DNA of 54,646 bases from Lachnospiraceae bacterium (GTDB lineage Bacteria; Bacillota; Clostridia; Lachnospirales; Lachnospiraceae): assembly GCA_017399445.1 (NCBI GenBank), contig JAFQCM010000011.1:1-54646 (forward strand), written 5' to 3'. Positions 17,282 to 25,461 of the stretch are shown piece by piece; the stretch's first letter is position 1; every line of letters starts with the position of its first letter. A program made the position numbers and the translations under genes. Under the pieces are notes generated by a model. That model saw nothing but the letters and a program-made list of their open reading frames with translations, was not told the DNA's origin and did no database searches.

Positions 17282-17402
17282 CTATATTATAATACCTTCC
17301 CCAAAATACTATTATATACATGCCAAATATCATTTCCTCCCATATAAATGATATTTGTAGATTACCTATGAGAAAATTCACGTGTAATCTTTATGTTGTA
17401 AT

Positions 17403-17429
17403 ATTATACTAAATTTTGTCAAAAGTCAA
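17403..17429 (-). promoter_or_regulatory. Distal sigma-A promoter of the left operon
   Basis: On the minus strand TTGACT (17424-17429) and TATAAT (17403-17408) are separated by 15 bp, slightly short but with a perfect -10. Transcription would start near 17396 and produce the structured leader. For the divergent plus-strand gene (17430-17604) I see only AT-rich DNA and no convincing -35/-10 pair; TATATT at 17533-17538 is the nearest -10. Confidence 0.6.
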
Positions 17430-17604
17430 TAGTTTTTTGTTAATTTGCACATATTCCTTTTACAATTTCTTCATTTTTTGAATATTTTTAACAACTATTT
17501 AATGTTTTTGTAATATTTAATTGATATTTCGTTATATTTGCTCATTTTCTCATAATATGTTAACATATGATGGAATATTACAAAACAAATAGAGAGGAAT
17601 TTTT

Positions 17605-19041
17605 ATGAACTGGTTTAAGAATACAAAACAACCTTATAAATCCGAATTTATTGTAACTGGATTAATCCTATTATTTTTTTATCTTACTTACTTTTATACA
17701 GATGTGGCAATTACCACCCGCTCTGGTATTGATTTTTGGACATTTCTTTTTAATGGCCAGATTTCAGATTTTTATGAATTAAGCAAGGACATGACCTTCT
17801 ATGATACCCTTCATTGTGATGCTTTATATGACTTCAGTATTTATATTATCTTTGCCATTTGGGATTTTCCTTTATGGCTGGCAGAGAAATTTTGGGGGAT
17901 TGATGCTTTAATGTCTACTCCTTGCCTTCTTTGGGCAAAGGGGATTATGCTTCCATTCTTAGCAGGAAGTATGATTTATTTAAAAAAGATTGGTACAGAA
18001 TTAGGATTTTCCAAAGAAAAAAATAATTGGTGTCTTTTGACTTACATTTCTTCTTCTTTTGTAATATCCTCTATCTTTGTGCTGTGCCAGTATGATATTA
18101 TTGGGATTTTCTTTTCTTTAATAGGACTTTATTACTATATTAAAGGGGACTTAAAGAAATTTACTTTATTTATGGCAATTTCTATTACCATGAAGAATTT
18201 TGCTTTATTGATTTTCCTTCCACTGATTTTGTTGAAGGAAAAGAAAATTGTAAAAGTAGTTTTGTACACCATTGCCAGTATGGGAATTTTTATCCTTTCC
18301 CAGTTATTGTTTACCATAATAGGTGCAACTCCAGCTGGTTCCTTTTTATTTGCACAGGTAAATAAATTTTTAATTGGCACCATACCGGTTGGTTTGGGAA
18401 ATGCCTCTTTATTTATCATTTGTTACCTTGCTATTCTGCTGTTCTGCTATATGAAAAACTGCAGTACGGAATATGAATTAAGACGTTTTAGTATTTATGT
18501 GCCATTTGTTGTGTGGGCAGCTTTTTTGGTATTTTCCGAAACCAGTCCTTACTGGATTATTTTAATTGCTCCATATTTTACTCTGATGGCATGCCAAAAT
18601 ACTTCTATTTTAAAATTAAATTTATTGTTAGAAGGCTTTGCTGGTGCAGGACTGATTCTCGCACAGAATCTTTTCTTTCCTTGGGTATTTAGTTACAAAT
18701 GGCTGATGGCTTTAATGCCTTTTTCGAAGATATTTCATCCAATCGAAAAAATGGTACAGGAAAATAACCTGTCCATTCTTGGAGATGAAAAAACTCTTAC
18801 TACCTTTACCAATACTTTTGGACTGCCGCTTACTTTGGCACTGTTTGCTTTCTCAATGATTTCCCTTGTGGTTTTAAATTTTCCATGGAAGAAACAAATT
18901 GAGGAAGCAGCTCAAAATGGAGTCAGCGATTTTTCAGAGGAATTATCTGTGGAACGAAGCGTAGTCTGGTTCCGATTTGCACTGGGATGTGGGGTGTGTT
19001 TGGTTCCGTTTTTCTTCTATTTTCTGGATTGGATGTTTTAG
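17605..19041 (+). CDS. GT-C type membrane glycosyltransferase
   Basis: A 478-aa integral membrane protein with about ten hydrophobic helices, resembling GT-C transferases such as the GT39/DUF2029 groups that use polyprenyl-phosphate sugars outside the membrane. The first extracytoplasmic loop is long and acidic (residues about 35-75), where such enzymes place their catalytic acidic residue. GAGAGG is 8 nt before the ATG. It stands alone on the plus strand, divergent from the left operon. A partner making the lipid-phosphate sugar could be the GtrB-like protein at 28.5-29.5 kb. The exact family is uncertain. Confidence 0.65.
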   Translation: MNWFKNTKQPYKSEFIVTGLILLFFYLTYFYTDVAITTRSGIDFWTFLFNGQISDFYELSKDMTFYDTLHCDALYDFSIYIIFAIWDFPLWLAEKFWGIDALMSTPCLLWAKGIMLPFLAGSMIYLKKIGTELGFSKEKNNWCLLTYISSSFVISSIFVLCQYDIIGIFFSLIGLYYYIKGDLKKFTLFMAISITMKNFALLIFLPLILLKEKKIVKVVLYTIASMGIFILSQLLFTIIGATPAGSFLFAQVNKFLIGTIPVGLGNASLFIICYLAILLFCYMKNCSTEYELRRFSIYVPFVVWAAFLVFSETSPYWIILIAPYFTLMACQNTSILKLNLLLEGFAGAGLILAQNLFFPWVFSYKWLMALMPFSKIFHPIEKMVQENNLSILGDEKTLTTFTNTFGLPLTLALFAFSMISLVVLNFPWKKQIEEAAQNGVSDFSEELSVERSVVWFRFALGCGVCLVPFFFYFLDWMF

Positions 19042-19046
19042 GAAAT

Positions 19047-19070
19047 GAAGGGGCACCAGTGGTCCCCTTC
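19047..19070 (+). terminator. Hairpin after the GT-C gene, no clear U-tract
   Basis: GAAGGGG (19047-19053) pairs with CCCCTTC (19064-19070). Inside, after one bulged C, ACC pairs with GGT around a 3-nt loop. It begins 6 nt after the stop codon. Neither strand has a proper T-run next to it, so termination is plausible but not typical. Confidence 0.4.
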
Positions 19071-19093
19071 TCGGCGTCCGCAAGCCCAAACCC

Positions 19094-19203
19094 CTACTCT
19101 TTCATTTTCACCATGCTATCTTTCTCTAAAAAAGAAATCCCATACTTAATAACAGTTTCATATCCATCTTCTTGCAATTCTTTCGCACTTCTTCCTTTTC
19201 CAG
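19094..19203 (-). pseudogene. C-terminal remnant of a DUF1703-type (AAA-ATPase/PD-(D/E)XK) gene
   Basis: On the minus strand, in a frame different from the epimerase that ends at 19207, about 30 codons read into AKELQEDGYETVIKYGISF and end at a TAG at 19094-19096. This resembles the conserved C-terminal tail of AAA-ATPase-like proteins with a PD-(D/E)XK nuclease domain (DUF1703), abundant in gut Clostridia and Bacteroides, where GYxxVIKYGIAF precedes a short lysine-rich end. No start or upstream part remains. I read it as a decayed scar next to the epimerase. Confidence 0.5.
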
Positions 19204-19206
19204 TGC

Positions 19207-20103
19207 TTATTTCGCCTTCTTCACCCACTCCTCAAACTTCATGGGATAAGAAATTCCTGCCATACGATCCAACTTTTCTGAATCGAATACCGTATCTCCG
19301 GATTCGATTTTCAAAGCAGTTTCCGGCCATTCCACATAGGAAACTCCTACACCATAATATTTTCCAATAAGTTTTGCCATTTCATCCAGACTGTAATCTT
19401 CGCCACCAATATTATACACATCATTGGTTAAACTTTCAGATTCTGCGCCTTGAATCAATGCATTACATAAATCTTCCATATAAGTTAAAGTTCTTCTCTG
19501 AGAACCATCACCATATAATGTAATATCTTCTCCATTTTCTGCTTTACTTAAGAAAAATTCTGCTGTTCCGTATGACTTTGCACCTGGAATGATGGTCCCA
19601 TAAGGAATACAAATACGGAAAATACGATAAGAAATTTCATATACATTTTCATACATTTTCAAATACTGCTCACAGGCATATTTGTTGGCTGCATATATGG
19701 TTTTAAACTCTTTTTGGGCATCCTCTTTCAATTTCCCCGGAACTCCCTTGTATACAAGTCTGGTGGATGGAAAAATGATTTTTGCCTTAGAATTTTGCTG
19801 TCTGCAGGCATTTAATACATTTAACAAAGCACGCTCATTTACATCAATAAAATTATCATATTCATCAAATCCCTGTACGCTTCCGGTTCTTCCCACAAAC
19901 ATGTATACAATGTCACAGGAAAAATCAAGATTATTTACTGCCTGTGCATCTAATATATTTAATGACTGATAACCTGAAACTCCATCTTTCTGTTCTGTTT
20001 CCCGGTCATATAAACTTAACTGATATTTTTCAGGTGTTCTAAGCAACACTTGAATTACATTTCTGGCAATATAACTATTGGCACCTAAAATCATTACTTT
20101 CAT
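19207..20103 (-). CDS. NAD-dependent sugar epimerase/ketoreductase (extended SDR)
   Basis: A 298-aa extended short-chain dehydrogenase acting on nucleotide sugars. It has an N-terminal Rossmann loop MILGANSYIARN, Ser/Thr in FPSTRLVYKG, the catalytic YAANK (Tyr and Lys four apart) and the GDGSQRRTLTYMEDL substrate-binding stretch. The ATG at 20101-20103 is chosen because MKVMILGANSY is the family start; the longer frame adds 39 residues unlike the family. In this region it could be the 4-ketoreductase for the deoxysugar whose 2,3-dehydratase and 3-ketoreductase lie at 26-28.5 kb, now separated from them by the ABC/Fic patch. That link is inferred. Confidence 0.85.
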   Translation of the reverse strand: MKVMILGANSYIARNVIQVLLRTPEKYQLSLYDRETEQKDGVSGYQSLNILDAQAVNNLDFSCDIVYMFVGRTGSVQGFDEYDNFIDVNERALLNVLNACRQQNSKAKIIFPSTRLVYKGVPGKLKEDAQKEFKTIYAANKYACEQYLKMYENVYEISYRIFRICIPYGTIIPGAKSYGTAEFFLSKAENGEDITLYGDGSQRRTLTYMEDLCNALIQGAESESLTNDVYNIGGEDYSLDEMAKLIGKYYGVGVSYVEWPETALKIESGDTVFDSEKLDRMAGISYPMKFEEWVKKAK

Positions 20104-20220
20104 ACTTTTATCTCTTTTCTCTATATTTTTTATCCCTGGTTTTTCATCTTTAAAGATTTTTTCATTTTCATCAACCATTGAAATTATAACACACATCCTC
20201 CCGAACCACAACATGCCCAA

Positions 20221-20250
20221 ATAAACAAAGACGAATCATCTGATCCGTCT
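20221..20250 (-). terminator. Intrinsic terminator of the ABC/XRE/CPBP operon
   Basis: On the minus strand AGACG and CGTCT (20229-20250) pair around a second 3-bp stem (GAT/ATC) after one mismatch, followed by TTTGTTTATTT. It lies 22 bp after the CPBP stop codon and separates this operon from the epimerase gene. Confidence 0.65.
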
Positions 20251-20272
20251 CTGTTACTTGTATTTATCAAAT

Positions 20273-21157
20273 TTATTCTTTATTTTTAAATAATATCCAT
20301 CCTGCCATAATCAATGCAGGTATCATACCAATAATTCCAATTGGCACCGGACCAAGTATATACTGATCCATATACTCTGGTTCCACTATATAACCTACAA
20401 GCGAAAATGCATTTATGGCACCATGAGCCAAAGAAGGAAGCCAGATACATTGTGTCTTTTCATAAATTGTATCTAACAATATTCCTCCAACCGTTGTAAA
20501 AAGACAAAACATTGCCATTCCCAAAAACGGTGCCCCAAAGTATTCTTTTCCATATTCATATCCAGCCAATATCATAACAGGCCAATGCCAGGCACCCCAG
20601 ATGATACCTCCTACAATACGCCCCCTAAATTTTCCTAAACGGTCATTTAACATGGGCTGCATAGCACCACGCCAACCCACCTCTTCTCCCAGAGCAACAA
20701 ACATATTGAAAAATGGTGCGTATGTAACTGCCGAAATTGCAAAACTCCCCAGATACATAGGAACTGTGATTCCTTGTGCACTTAACTGTTCCATTAAGGC
20801 TTCTCCTTGCATCTCTATTAAATATTTTCCGGTTAAATCTAATCTATCAGGAAAAAACACAAAATAAAGTATCGCTCCAAGACTACTAAGCAAAGCCGGC
20901 ATCCACAAAGCCACAAAAATGTATTTCACATTTCCCTTAAACTTTGGTTTCCATCCCATTCCTTTTAATGGAATTTTCGCCATTACAGCCCCCAAAAATG
21001 GACCGTACATAGCAACACACATTATCGGCGAAAATACCATCTGATTTCCCTGGTTTGCAAAGATACTTCCTATTATCTGTAATATCCATGATACAGTAAA
21101 CGTCCACACCAAATAACTTGTAAATTTCTTTTTATCCCATTGTATACTCATTTTCAT
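20273..21157 (-). CDS. CPBP family intramembrane glutamic protease
   Basis: A 294-aa membrane protein of the CPBP (CAAX protease and bacteriocin-processing) family. Its three motifs are visible: EEVGWRG at 158-164, the HW pair at 191-192 in WGAWHWP, and HGAINAF near 244. About eight hydrophobic segments are present. Family members often give bacteriocin self-immunity or process peptides. It is the last gene of an operon with an ABC transporter and an XRE regulator, 12 bp after the regulator. Two ATGs (21157, 21151) fit the AAGGGAG site. An immunity role is plausible but unproven. Confidence 0.9.
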   Translation of the reverse strand: MKMSIQWDKKKFTSYLVWTFTVSWILQIIGSIFANQGNQMVFSPIMCVAMYGPFLGAVMAKIPLKGMGWKPKFKGNVKYIFVALWMPALLSSLGAILYFVFFPDRLDLTGKYLIEMQGEALMEQLSAQGITVPMYLGSFAISAVTYAPFFNMFVALGEEVGWRGAMQPMLNDRLGKFRGRIVGGIIWGAWHWPVMILAGYEYGKEYFGAPFLGMAMFCLFTTVGGILLDTIYEKTQCIWLPSLAHGAINAFSLVGYIVEPEYMDQYILGPVPIGIIGMIPALIMAGWILFKNKE

Positions 21158-21169
21158 TTTCTCCCTTAA

Positions 21170-22285
21170 TTAGTTCCATAACTCTTCACGTTGCTTTAAC
21201 TCCTGGAACTCTTTTCTACCTCTAATTTTTTCAAACACAGGATGTTCCAATTCCTGCCCTATAGATGCCAAAACCGTCTTTTGATTTCTTGGTAACATGT
21301 TATAGTCTTCCATTTTTTTGAAGTAACCATCCAATTTATCAAAATATTCATCTCCATGAAGATATGCTGCATTCTTTATAAAATCAATTCCATCTTCCAC
21401 ATAGGTTTTCAATGCATTCAAAGCCTCTTTCTCCATATCCCATGTTGCATAAAATAATGCCATGGCATACTGGAACATCAAATAAGTGTTTGGATGAAGT
21501 TTCTTTAACTCATAAGCTTCCAATATCTTCTCTATTCTTTCAATGGTAGAAAGTCCTACTTCTTTATTATTTAAATTCGCCATCAAATAAAATGTACTGT
21601 TTTCTACCACACTAAGCAAATGCATAAATATAATAACCTGATTCCACTCCGTTGCTTCTTCCATTTGCCCAGACATTTGATATGCCTGAACCAATAAAGT
21701 TTCTGAATTTTCTATTCTTCCCTGTGGATTTTTATATGGCTGTAGCTTTTCAATGGTTACTTCCGGTTTTCCTTGTAATAGTTCAATACCTGCCTGAAAT
21801 ATGGTAGCCTGTGTACATATATTTACATCTGTGCTCTTTTCTTGTATATGCTGACACAGCCCTACCATTTCTTCCAATATTTTAGGCTGTTCAGCTACAT
21901 CGGCAAGCATATAATGATTCAGCAGTAAAACTACTACTTGTAGTAACGCCGGACAACAACCATAGTATTGTCTGATAAAATCGCGAACCTCTTCCATAAC
22001 CTGATGAAAACTATGTTTTGAGAAATCTTCCGCAAACCTTTCATAATATTCTTTTATCTCTTTCATGGTAAGTTGTGCTTCATATCCCATCAACTCATCA
22101 ATAGTTACATCATAATAAGATGCCAGTTTTGGCAATTGAGCCACATCAGGAAGACTAAGCCCGGTTTCCCACTTTGATACAGATGCCTTGGAAACACCTA
22201 AAAAATCTGCCAGTACCTCCTGGGTAATGCCTCTTTTTCGCCTCAAATATATCAGATTTTCAGCAATTTTCAAATTTTTTACCAT
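21170..22285 (-). CDS. XRE-family regulator with TPR-like C-terminus
   Basis: A 371-aa regulator. Residues about 8-65 form a Cro/C1-type helix-turn-helix (RGITQEVLADFLGVSKASVSKW is the recognition region). The rest is all-helical and resembles the TPR-like ligand-sensing region of Rgg/PlcR-type peptide-responsive regulators. It lies between an ABC-2 transporter and a CPBP protease and probably controls that operon, perhaps in response to a peptide. Upstream is a 13-bp tandem repeat and AAGGCGG before the ATG. The DNA-binding part is certain; the sensing mode is inferred. Confidence 0.87.
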   Translation of the reverse strand: MVKNLKIAENLIYLRRKRGITQEVLADFLGVSKASVSKWETGLSLPDVAQLPKLASYYDVTIDELMGYEAQLTMKEIKEYYERFAEDFSKHSFHQVMEEVRDFIRQYYGCCPALLQVVVLLLNHYMLADVAEQPKILEEMVGLCQHIQEKSTDVNICTQATIFQAGIELLQGKPEVTIEKLQPYKNPQGRIENSETLLVQAYQMSGQMEEATEWNQVIIFMHLLSVVENSTFYLMANLNNKEVGLSTIERIEKILEAYELKKLHPNTYLMFQYAMALFYATWDMEKEALNALKTYVEDGIDFIKNAAYLHGDEYFDKLDGYFKKMEDYNMLPRNQKTVLASIGQELEHPVFEKIRGRKEFQELKQREELWN

Positions 22286-22336
22286 ATCTACCGCCTTTTA
22301 CTTTTCTTTTTCATTACATATTTTCATTACATATTT

Positions 22337-23926
22337 CTAAAGTTCCTGTAAATTCACTGCATTATTTTTCCTATATAAAAAGTAAGTACAGCCAGCAATA
22401 AGCATACAAATTATTACTTTCACCAAACTTTCATATTCCGTTGGAACCACCAAAACCGGCACCGTACATATCAGCACTATCACACCTCCACCTAATCCGC
22501 CAATGGCAGAGGATGCACTTTGCTTAACAATTACTACTTCATTTTCCCATTCAAATACCGGCATTTTTAAATTAATTGTAATTCCAAATACACATGAAAA
22601 CAAAATCATAACTACCGGAATCCCAATCAACCACACTAACTCAACAAAGTCAGGTTTTAATGCTATTGTCAGCAATACTTCTGACACCAGAAAAAATGGC
22701 AGTATCAAACTCAGATTGAACAAAAGCTTACTGTCAAGTAGCTCCTTTGTTTTTATTGGCAGACTTTTCACTATCCACCATTCTTTTCCCTCCATAGAAA
22801 TTGATGTGCAGGTTGTTGTCATGATACAAAAGATCATAGCCAGTACAAAAGGTACCAGTCCCTTAAAATTAATAGGAAGCCCTAAACCTTGTTGTATCTT
22901 ATCCACCCCCATGCTCAAAACCGTTATAGAATATATTACAGCCATAATGGGACCTATTATGGTATTTGTCACATATATACTGGAGGAAACGTATCGTTTT
23001 AACTCTCTTTTGTACAAAGCACTTAAAACAGAGCCTTTTTTCAAATTTTCCATTTGATAATTATGCTTTGCACTGGTACTATATAACCCTCTGCATATCC
23101 ACTGGAAATTTACAGAAACAACTGCCATTACAAGAGCAAATATAAGCAATTCACCTACCACACATGCAAAACAGCTCCAAAAGTTTCCATTTAACATTGC
23201 ACTTCCCAACCAGATTGCAGGGGGATACATGCTTTCTATTATATTGTGCAGAATACCTGATAGATTTTGCAGCATTTCTACCGAAACACTTTCTTCCATT
23301 CCGGACAATTGTGAGGTTCCCAGCATAATCCCTAAGAATACAAGAAGAAATAGTACCGCACTTACCAGACTTTTGTGTTTCATTCTGGAGGCTATAGCAG
23401 TAATCAATGCCCCAAAAAAGGTGGCTATTGTAATCGGTATTAACGGAATAAACAAAGTCACAATAATTCCTATCAGATAAAATGAAATTCTCGGTTGAAC
23501 CATTACTCCATACACCAAAATTCCAGACAGCATTACTACAAATGCAATCAAAAGATTTTCTACATACATACGAATAAAACGACTGACTACAATAGCTGTC
23601 TGTGATATTGGAAGGGAACATAATATGTCGTATGCATTTTTTTGAAAAATAACACTTCCAACTTTAAATATGGACAAAAATAAAATCAACAGACTGGAAA
23701 GCATAATCAGATAGGCAGGTATCATTTCCGCCAGTCCAATAAAAATATACCCAAAAGTGGTGGTACCTATATAACCACATGCCATAATAATCAGCAAAAC
23801 ATATACAAAAGCCAAACCACGTTTCCTCATTTTTTCCTTTTTATCTTTTGTAAAGCGAAACACATTCATCCCATATAAATTTACTAACTGAAGCTTTATC
23901 AGGTTTTTAATCTGCTTTATCATCAC
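22337..23926 (-). CDS. ABC transporter permease
   Basis: A 529-aa permease with about 12 predicted membrane helices, in two similar-sized bundles separated by a cytoplasmic region (residues about 285-320). It overlaps the end of the ATPase gene by 20 bp, typical of translational coupling, so the two form one ABC-2-type exporter. With XRE and CPBP genes behind it, the likely job is export of, or self-protection from, a peptide or antibiotic. No peptide precursor was found nearby. Cargo is unknown. Confidence 0.85.
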   Translation of the reverse strand: MMIKQIKNLIKLQLVNLYGMNVFRFTKDKKEKMRKRGLAFVYVLLIIMACGYIGTTTFGYIFIGLAEMIPAYLIMLSSLLILFLSIFKVGSVIFQKNAYDILCSLPISQTAIVVSRFIRMYVENLLIAFVVMLSGILVYGVMVQPRISFYLIGIIVTLFIPLIPITIATFFGALITAIASRMKHKSLVSAVLFLLVFLGIMLGTSQLSGMEESVSVEMLQNLSGILHNIIESMYPPAIWLGSAMLNGNFWSCFACVVGELLIFALVMAVVSVNFQWICRGLYSTSAKHNYQMENLKKGSVLSALYKRELKRYVSSSIYVTNTIIGPIMAVIYSITVLSMGVDKIQQGLGLPINFKGLVPFVLAMIFCIMTTTCTSISMEGKEWWIVKSLPIKTKELLDSKLLFNLSLILPFFLVSEVLLTIALKPDFVELVWLIGIPVVMILFSCVFGITINLKMPVFEWENEVVIVKQSASSAIGGLGGGVIVLICTVPVLVVPTEYESLVKVIICMLIAGCTYFLYRKNNAVNLQEL

Positions 23927-24632
23927 AAGCCACCTCCATAAAAATGGATTCCAGGGATCCTCCCTGTTTCAAGATTTCCTCCATCTTTCCAGCTTTTATC
24001 AACACACCATCTTTGATAATTGCTACTTTATTGCACAATTTTTCTGCCACATCTAGTACATGGGTGGAAAAGAAAATAGCTCCTCCATCGTCACAAAGTT
24101 CTCTCATGATACTCTTCAATACCACCGCTGCCTTGGGATCTAATCCCACAAACGGCTCATCTAAAATCAACAATTTAGGCTCATGAACCAATGCTGAAAT
24201 GATTGCCAGTTTCTGCTTCATACCATGGGAATAGGATGAAATCAAATCTCCAAGAGATTCTGTAATTCCAAAAGCATCTGCATACTTTTCAATTCTCTTT
24301 TCTCTGTCTTCCACTGATACCTGGAAAATATCTGCTATAAAGTTCAGATATTGAATCCCTGTTAAGTATTCATACAAATCCGGATTATCCGGAATGTAGG
24401 CAAACTGTTGTTTGCAAAGTAATGGATTTTCTTTTATTGATGTGCCATTAATCAGAATTTCTCCCTGGTCAAATCCATGAATGCCTACAACACTCTTTAA
24501 TGTGGTAGTTTTTCCGGCTCCATTATGACCAATAAAAGCGTAGATATCTCCTGCTTCAATGGTTAGGTTAATATTGGTAATTCCTTTATTGCTTCCTTTG
24601 TAGTGTTTGGTTAAATTTTTTATGGTCAGCAT
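23907..24632 (-). CDS. ABC transporter ATP-binding protein
   Basis: A 241-aa ABC ATPase. Walker A is GHNGAGKTT (35-43); the signature is SYSHGMKQ, a common variant of LSGGQ in exporter ATPases; Walker B is LLILDEP; and the switch His is in STHVLD. It is the first gene of a four-gene operon (ATPase, permease, XRE, CPBP) with a well-formed promoter 50 nt upstream. AGAGAGG precedes the ATG. It powers the partner permease; the substrate is not known. Confidence 0.95.
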   Translation of the reverse strand: MLTIKNLTKHYKGSNKGITNINLTIEAGDIYAFIGHNGAGKTTTLKSVVGIHGFDQGEILINGTSIKENPLLCKQQFAYIPDNPDLYEYLTGIQYLNFIADIFQVSVEDREKRIEKYADAFGITESLGDLISSYSHGMKQKLAIISALVHEPKLLILDEPFVGLDPKAAVVLKSIMRELCDDGGAIFFSTHVLDVAEKLCNKVAIIKDGVLIKAGKMEEILKQGGSLESIFMEVACDDKAD

Positions 24633-24680
24633 TGTAATCCTCTCTTTTCTTACTGTACTTGTAATTTCTGCTATAGATAA

Positions 24681-24709
24681 AGTATAATTGAGAAACAGGT
24701 CTTTGACAA
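24681..24709 (-). promoter_or_regulatory. Sigma-A promoter of the ABC/XRE/CPBP operon
   Basis: On the minus strand TTGTCA (24704-24709) and TATACT (24681-24686) are separated by exactly 17 bp. Transcription would start near 24674, about 40 nt before the ATPase start codon. Confidence 0.75.
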
Positions 24710-24772
24710 TGGATTCGTAGTTGACTGAGACGCAAAAAAATCAACTAAAGCGATACTTTTTATACCAAAATC

Positions 24773-24798
24773 AGGGAACCAGCATATACCAGTTCCCT
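24773..24798 (-). terminator. Hairpin after the HlyD remnant
   Basis: AGGGAAC (24773-24779) pairs with GTTCCCT (24792-24798) around a 12-nt loop. On the minus strand GATTTT follows. It lies 14 bp after the HlyD-remnant stop and probably was its terminator; it also isolates the ABC promoter from upstream transcription. Confidence 0.6.
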
Positions 24799-24811
24799 AA
24801 TCCTTAAATAC

Positions 24812-25456
24812 CTATCTTACCTTTAAACTTCCATCAAAATGTTCTACTAATGGTTCTAAGAAGAAATCCAGAATTCTACGTTCATCTACTTTTACTTCTG
24901 CTGTTCCTTCCATTCCAACTGCCACTTCAACCTCTGTGTTACGTTGTTTGAATTCTTCTAAGTCAATACAAACTTTTCCTTTATACACCCATCCTTTCTG
25001 TTCATCCCAAATAGCATCCGGACTAACAGATACAATTACACCTTCTAATTTTCCATAATCTTGAAAATTATAAGTATCCAATTTTATTGCTGCTTCTTGT
25101 CCAGTCTGAACATATCCAATATCTTGATTTAAGATTTCCACCTCTGCTAACATTTGGGCATCATCTGGTACAATTGTAGCAACCAACTCACTTGCTGTCA
25201 AAACACCTCCAACTGTACTTACTTCTAATGTTTTCACAACACCATCCACTGGGGACACCAACACTTGTTCACCTAAGCTTACAGTCTGTATCTTTTGATT
25301 TGCTTCCTGTGTATTAATGTTATTTTTATTTTCATGTATTAACGTGGAAATTTTAGTTTTGTAATTAGCTTGTAAACTTTCCTGATTTATTTTAATTTGC
25401 TCATAATTTTTTTCTGCTATTGCAACAACATTTTTCTGAGTTTCATACTCACTGTT
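24812..25456 (-). pseudogene. 5'-truncated HlyD-type bacteriocin-secretion accessory protein
   Basis: The frame is open from an upstream TGA (25457-25459) to the stop at 24812-24814, about 214 codons. It begins in a Gln/Asn/Lys-rich coiled coil (residues about 1-60), then has the lipoyl-like VSPVDGVVKTLEV and a beta-barrel part with TGQEAAIKLDTYNF, as in the membrane-fusion proteins of bacteriocin ABC exporters. The N-terminal cytoplasmic and membrane segment and the first half of the coiled coil are missing; no ATG with an RBS is present. The break falls directly at the end of the Fic gene, so a deletion or insertion removed the 5' half. I judge it non-functional. Confidence 0.75.
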
Positions 25457-25461
25457 TCAGT

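Larger units (their letters stand above)
17152..17396 (-). promoter_or_regulatory. Structured 5' leader of the left polysaccharide operon
   Basis: Between the distal promoter and the first gene about 245 nt are non-coding and contain four inverted repeats in minus-strand order. These are a 7-bp stem (17359-17365 with 17384-17390); a 12-bp stem (17324-17335 with 17346-17357) with GGGAGG in its loop; a 10-bp stem with GAAA tetraloop (17258-17281); and a weak 5-bp stem (17241-17245 with 17256-17260) followed by six U. The last two overlap by 3 nt and cannot form fully together, as in attenuators. I do not recognise a named riboswitch. Processive antitermination by a NusG-type factor (LoaP) is one possibility. 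Confidence 0.55.

Noticed and set aside
22310..22335. A 13-bp tandem repeat upstream of the XRE gene
   Set aside because: It is short, AT-rich and present only twice; it could be an operator but nothing else supports that.
22503..23057. A 184-codon plus-strand ORF
   Set aside because: It is antisense to the ABC permease, which has membrane-protein composition and a coupled ATPase gene.
23151..23621. A 156-codon minus-strand ORF
   Set aside because: It is a frame-shifted reading of the permease gene, with odd composition and no start signal.
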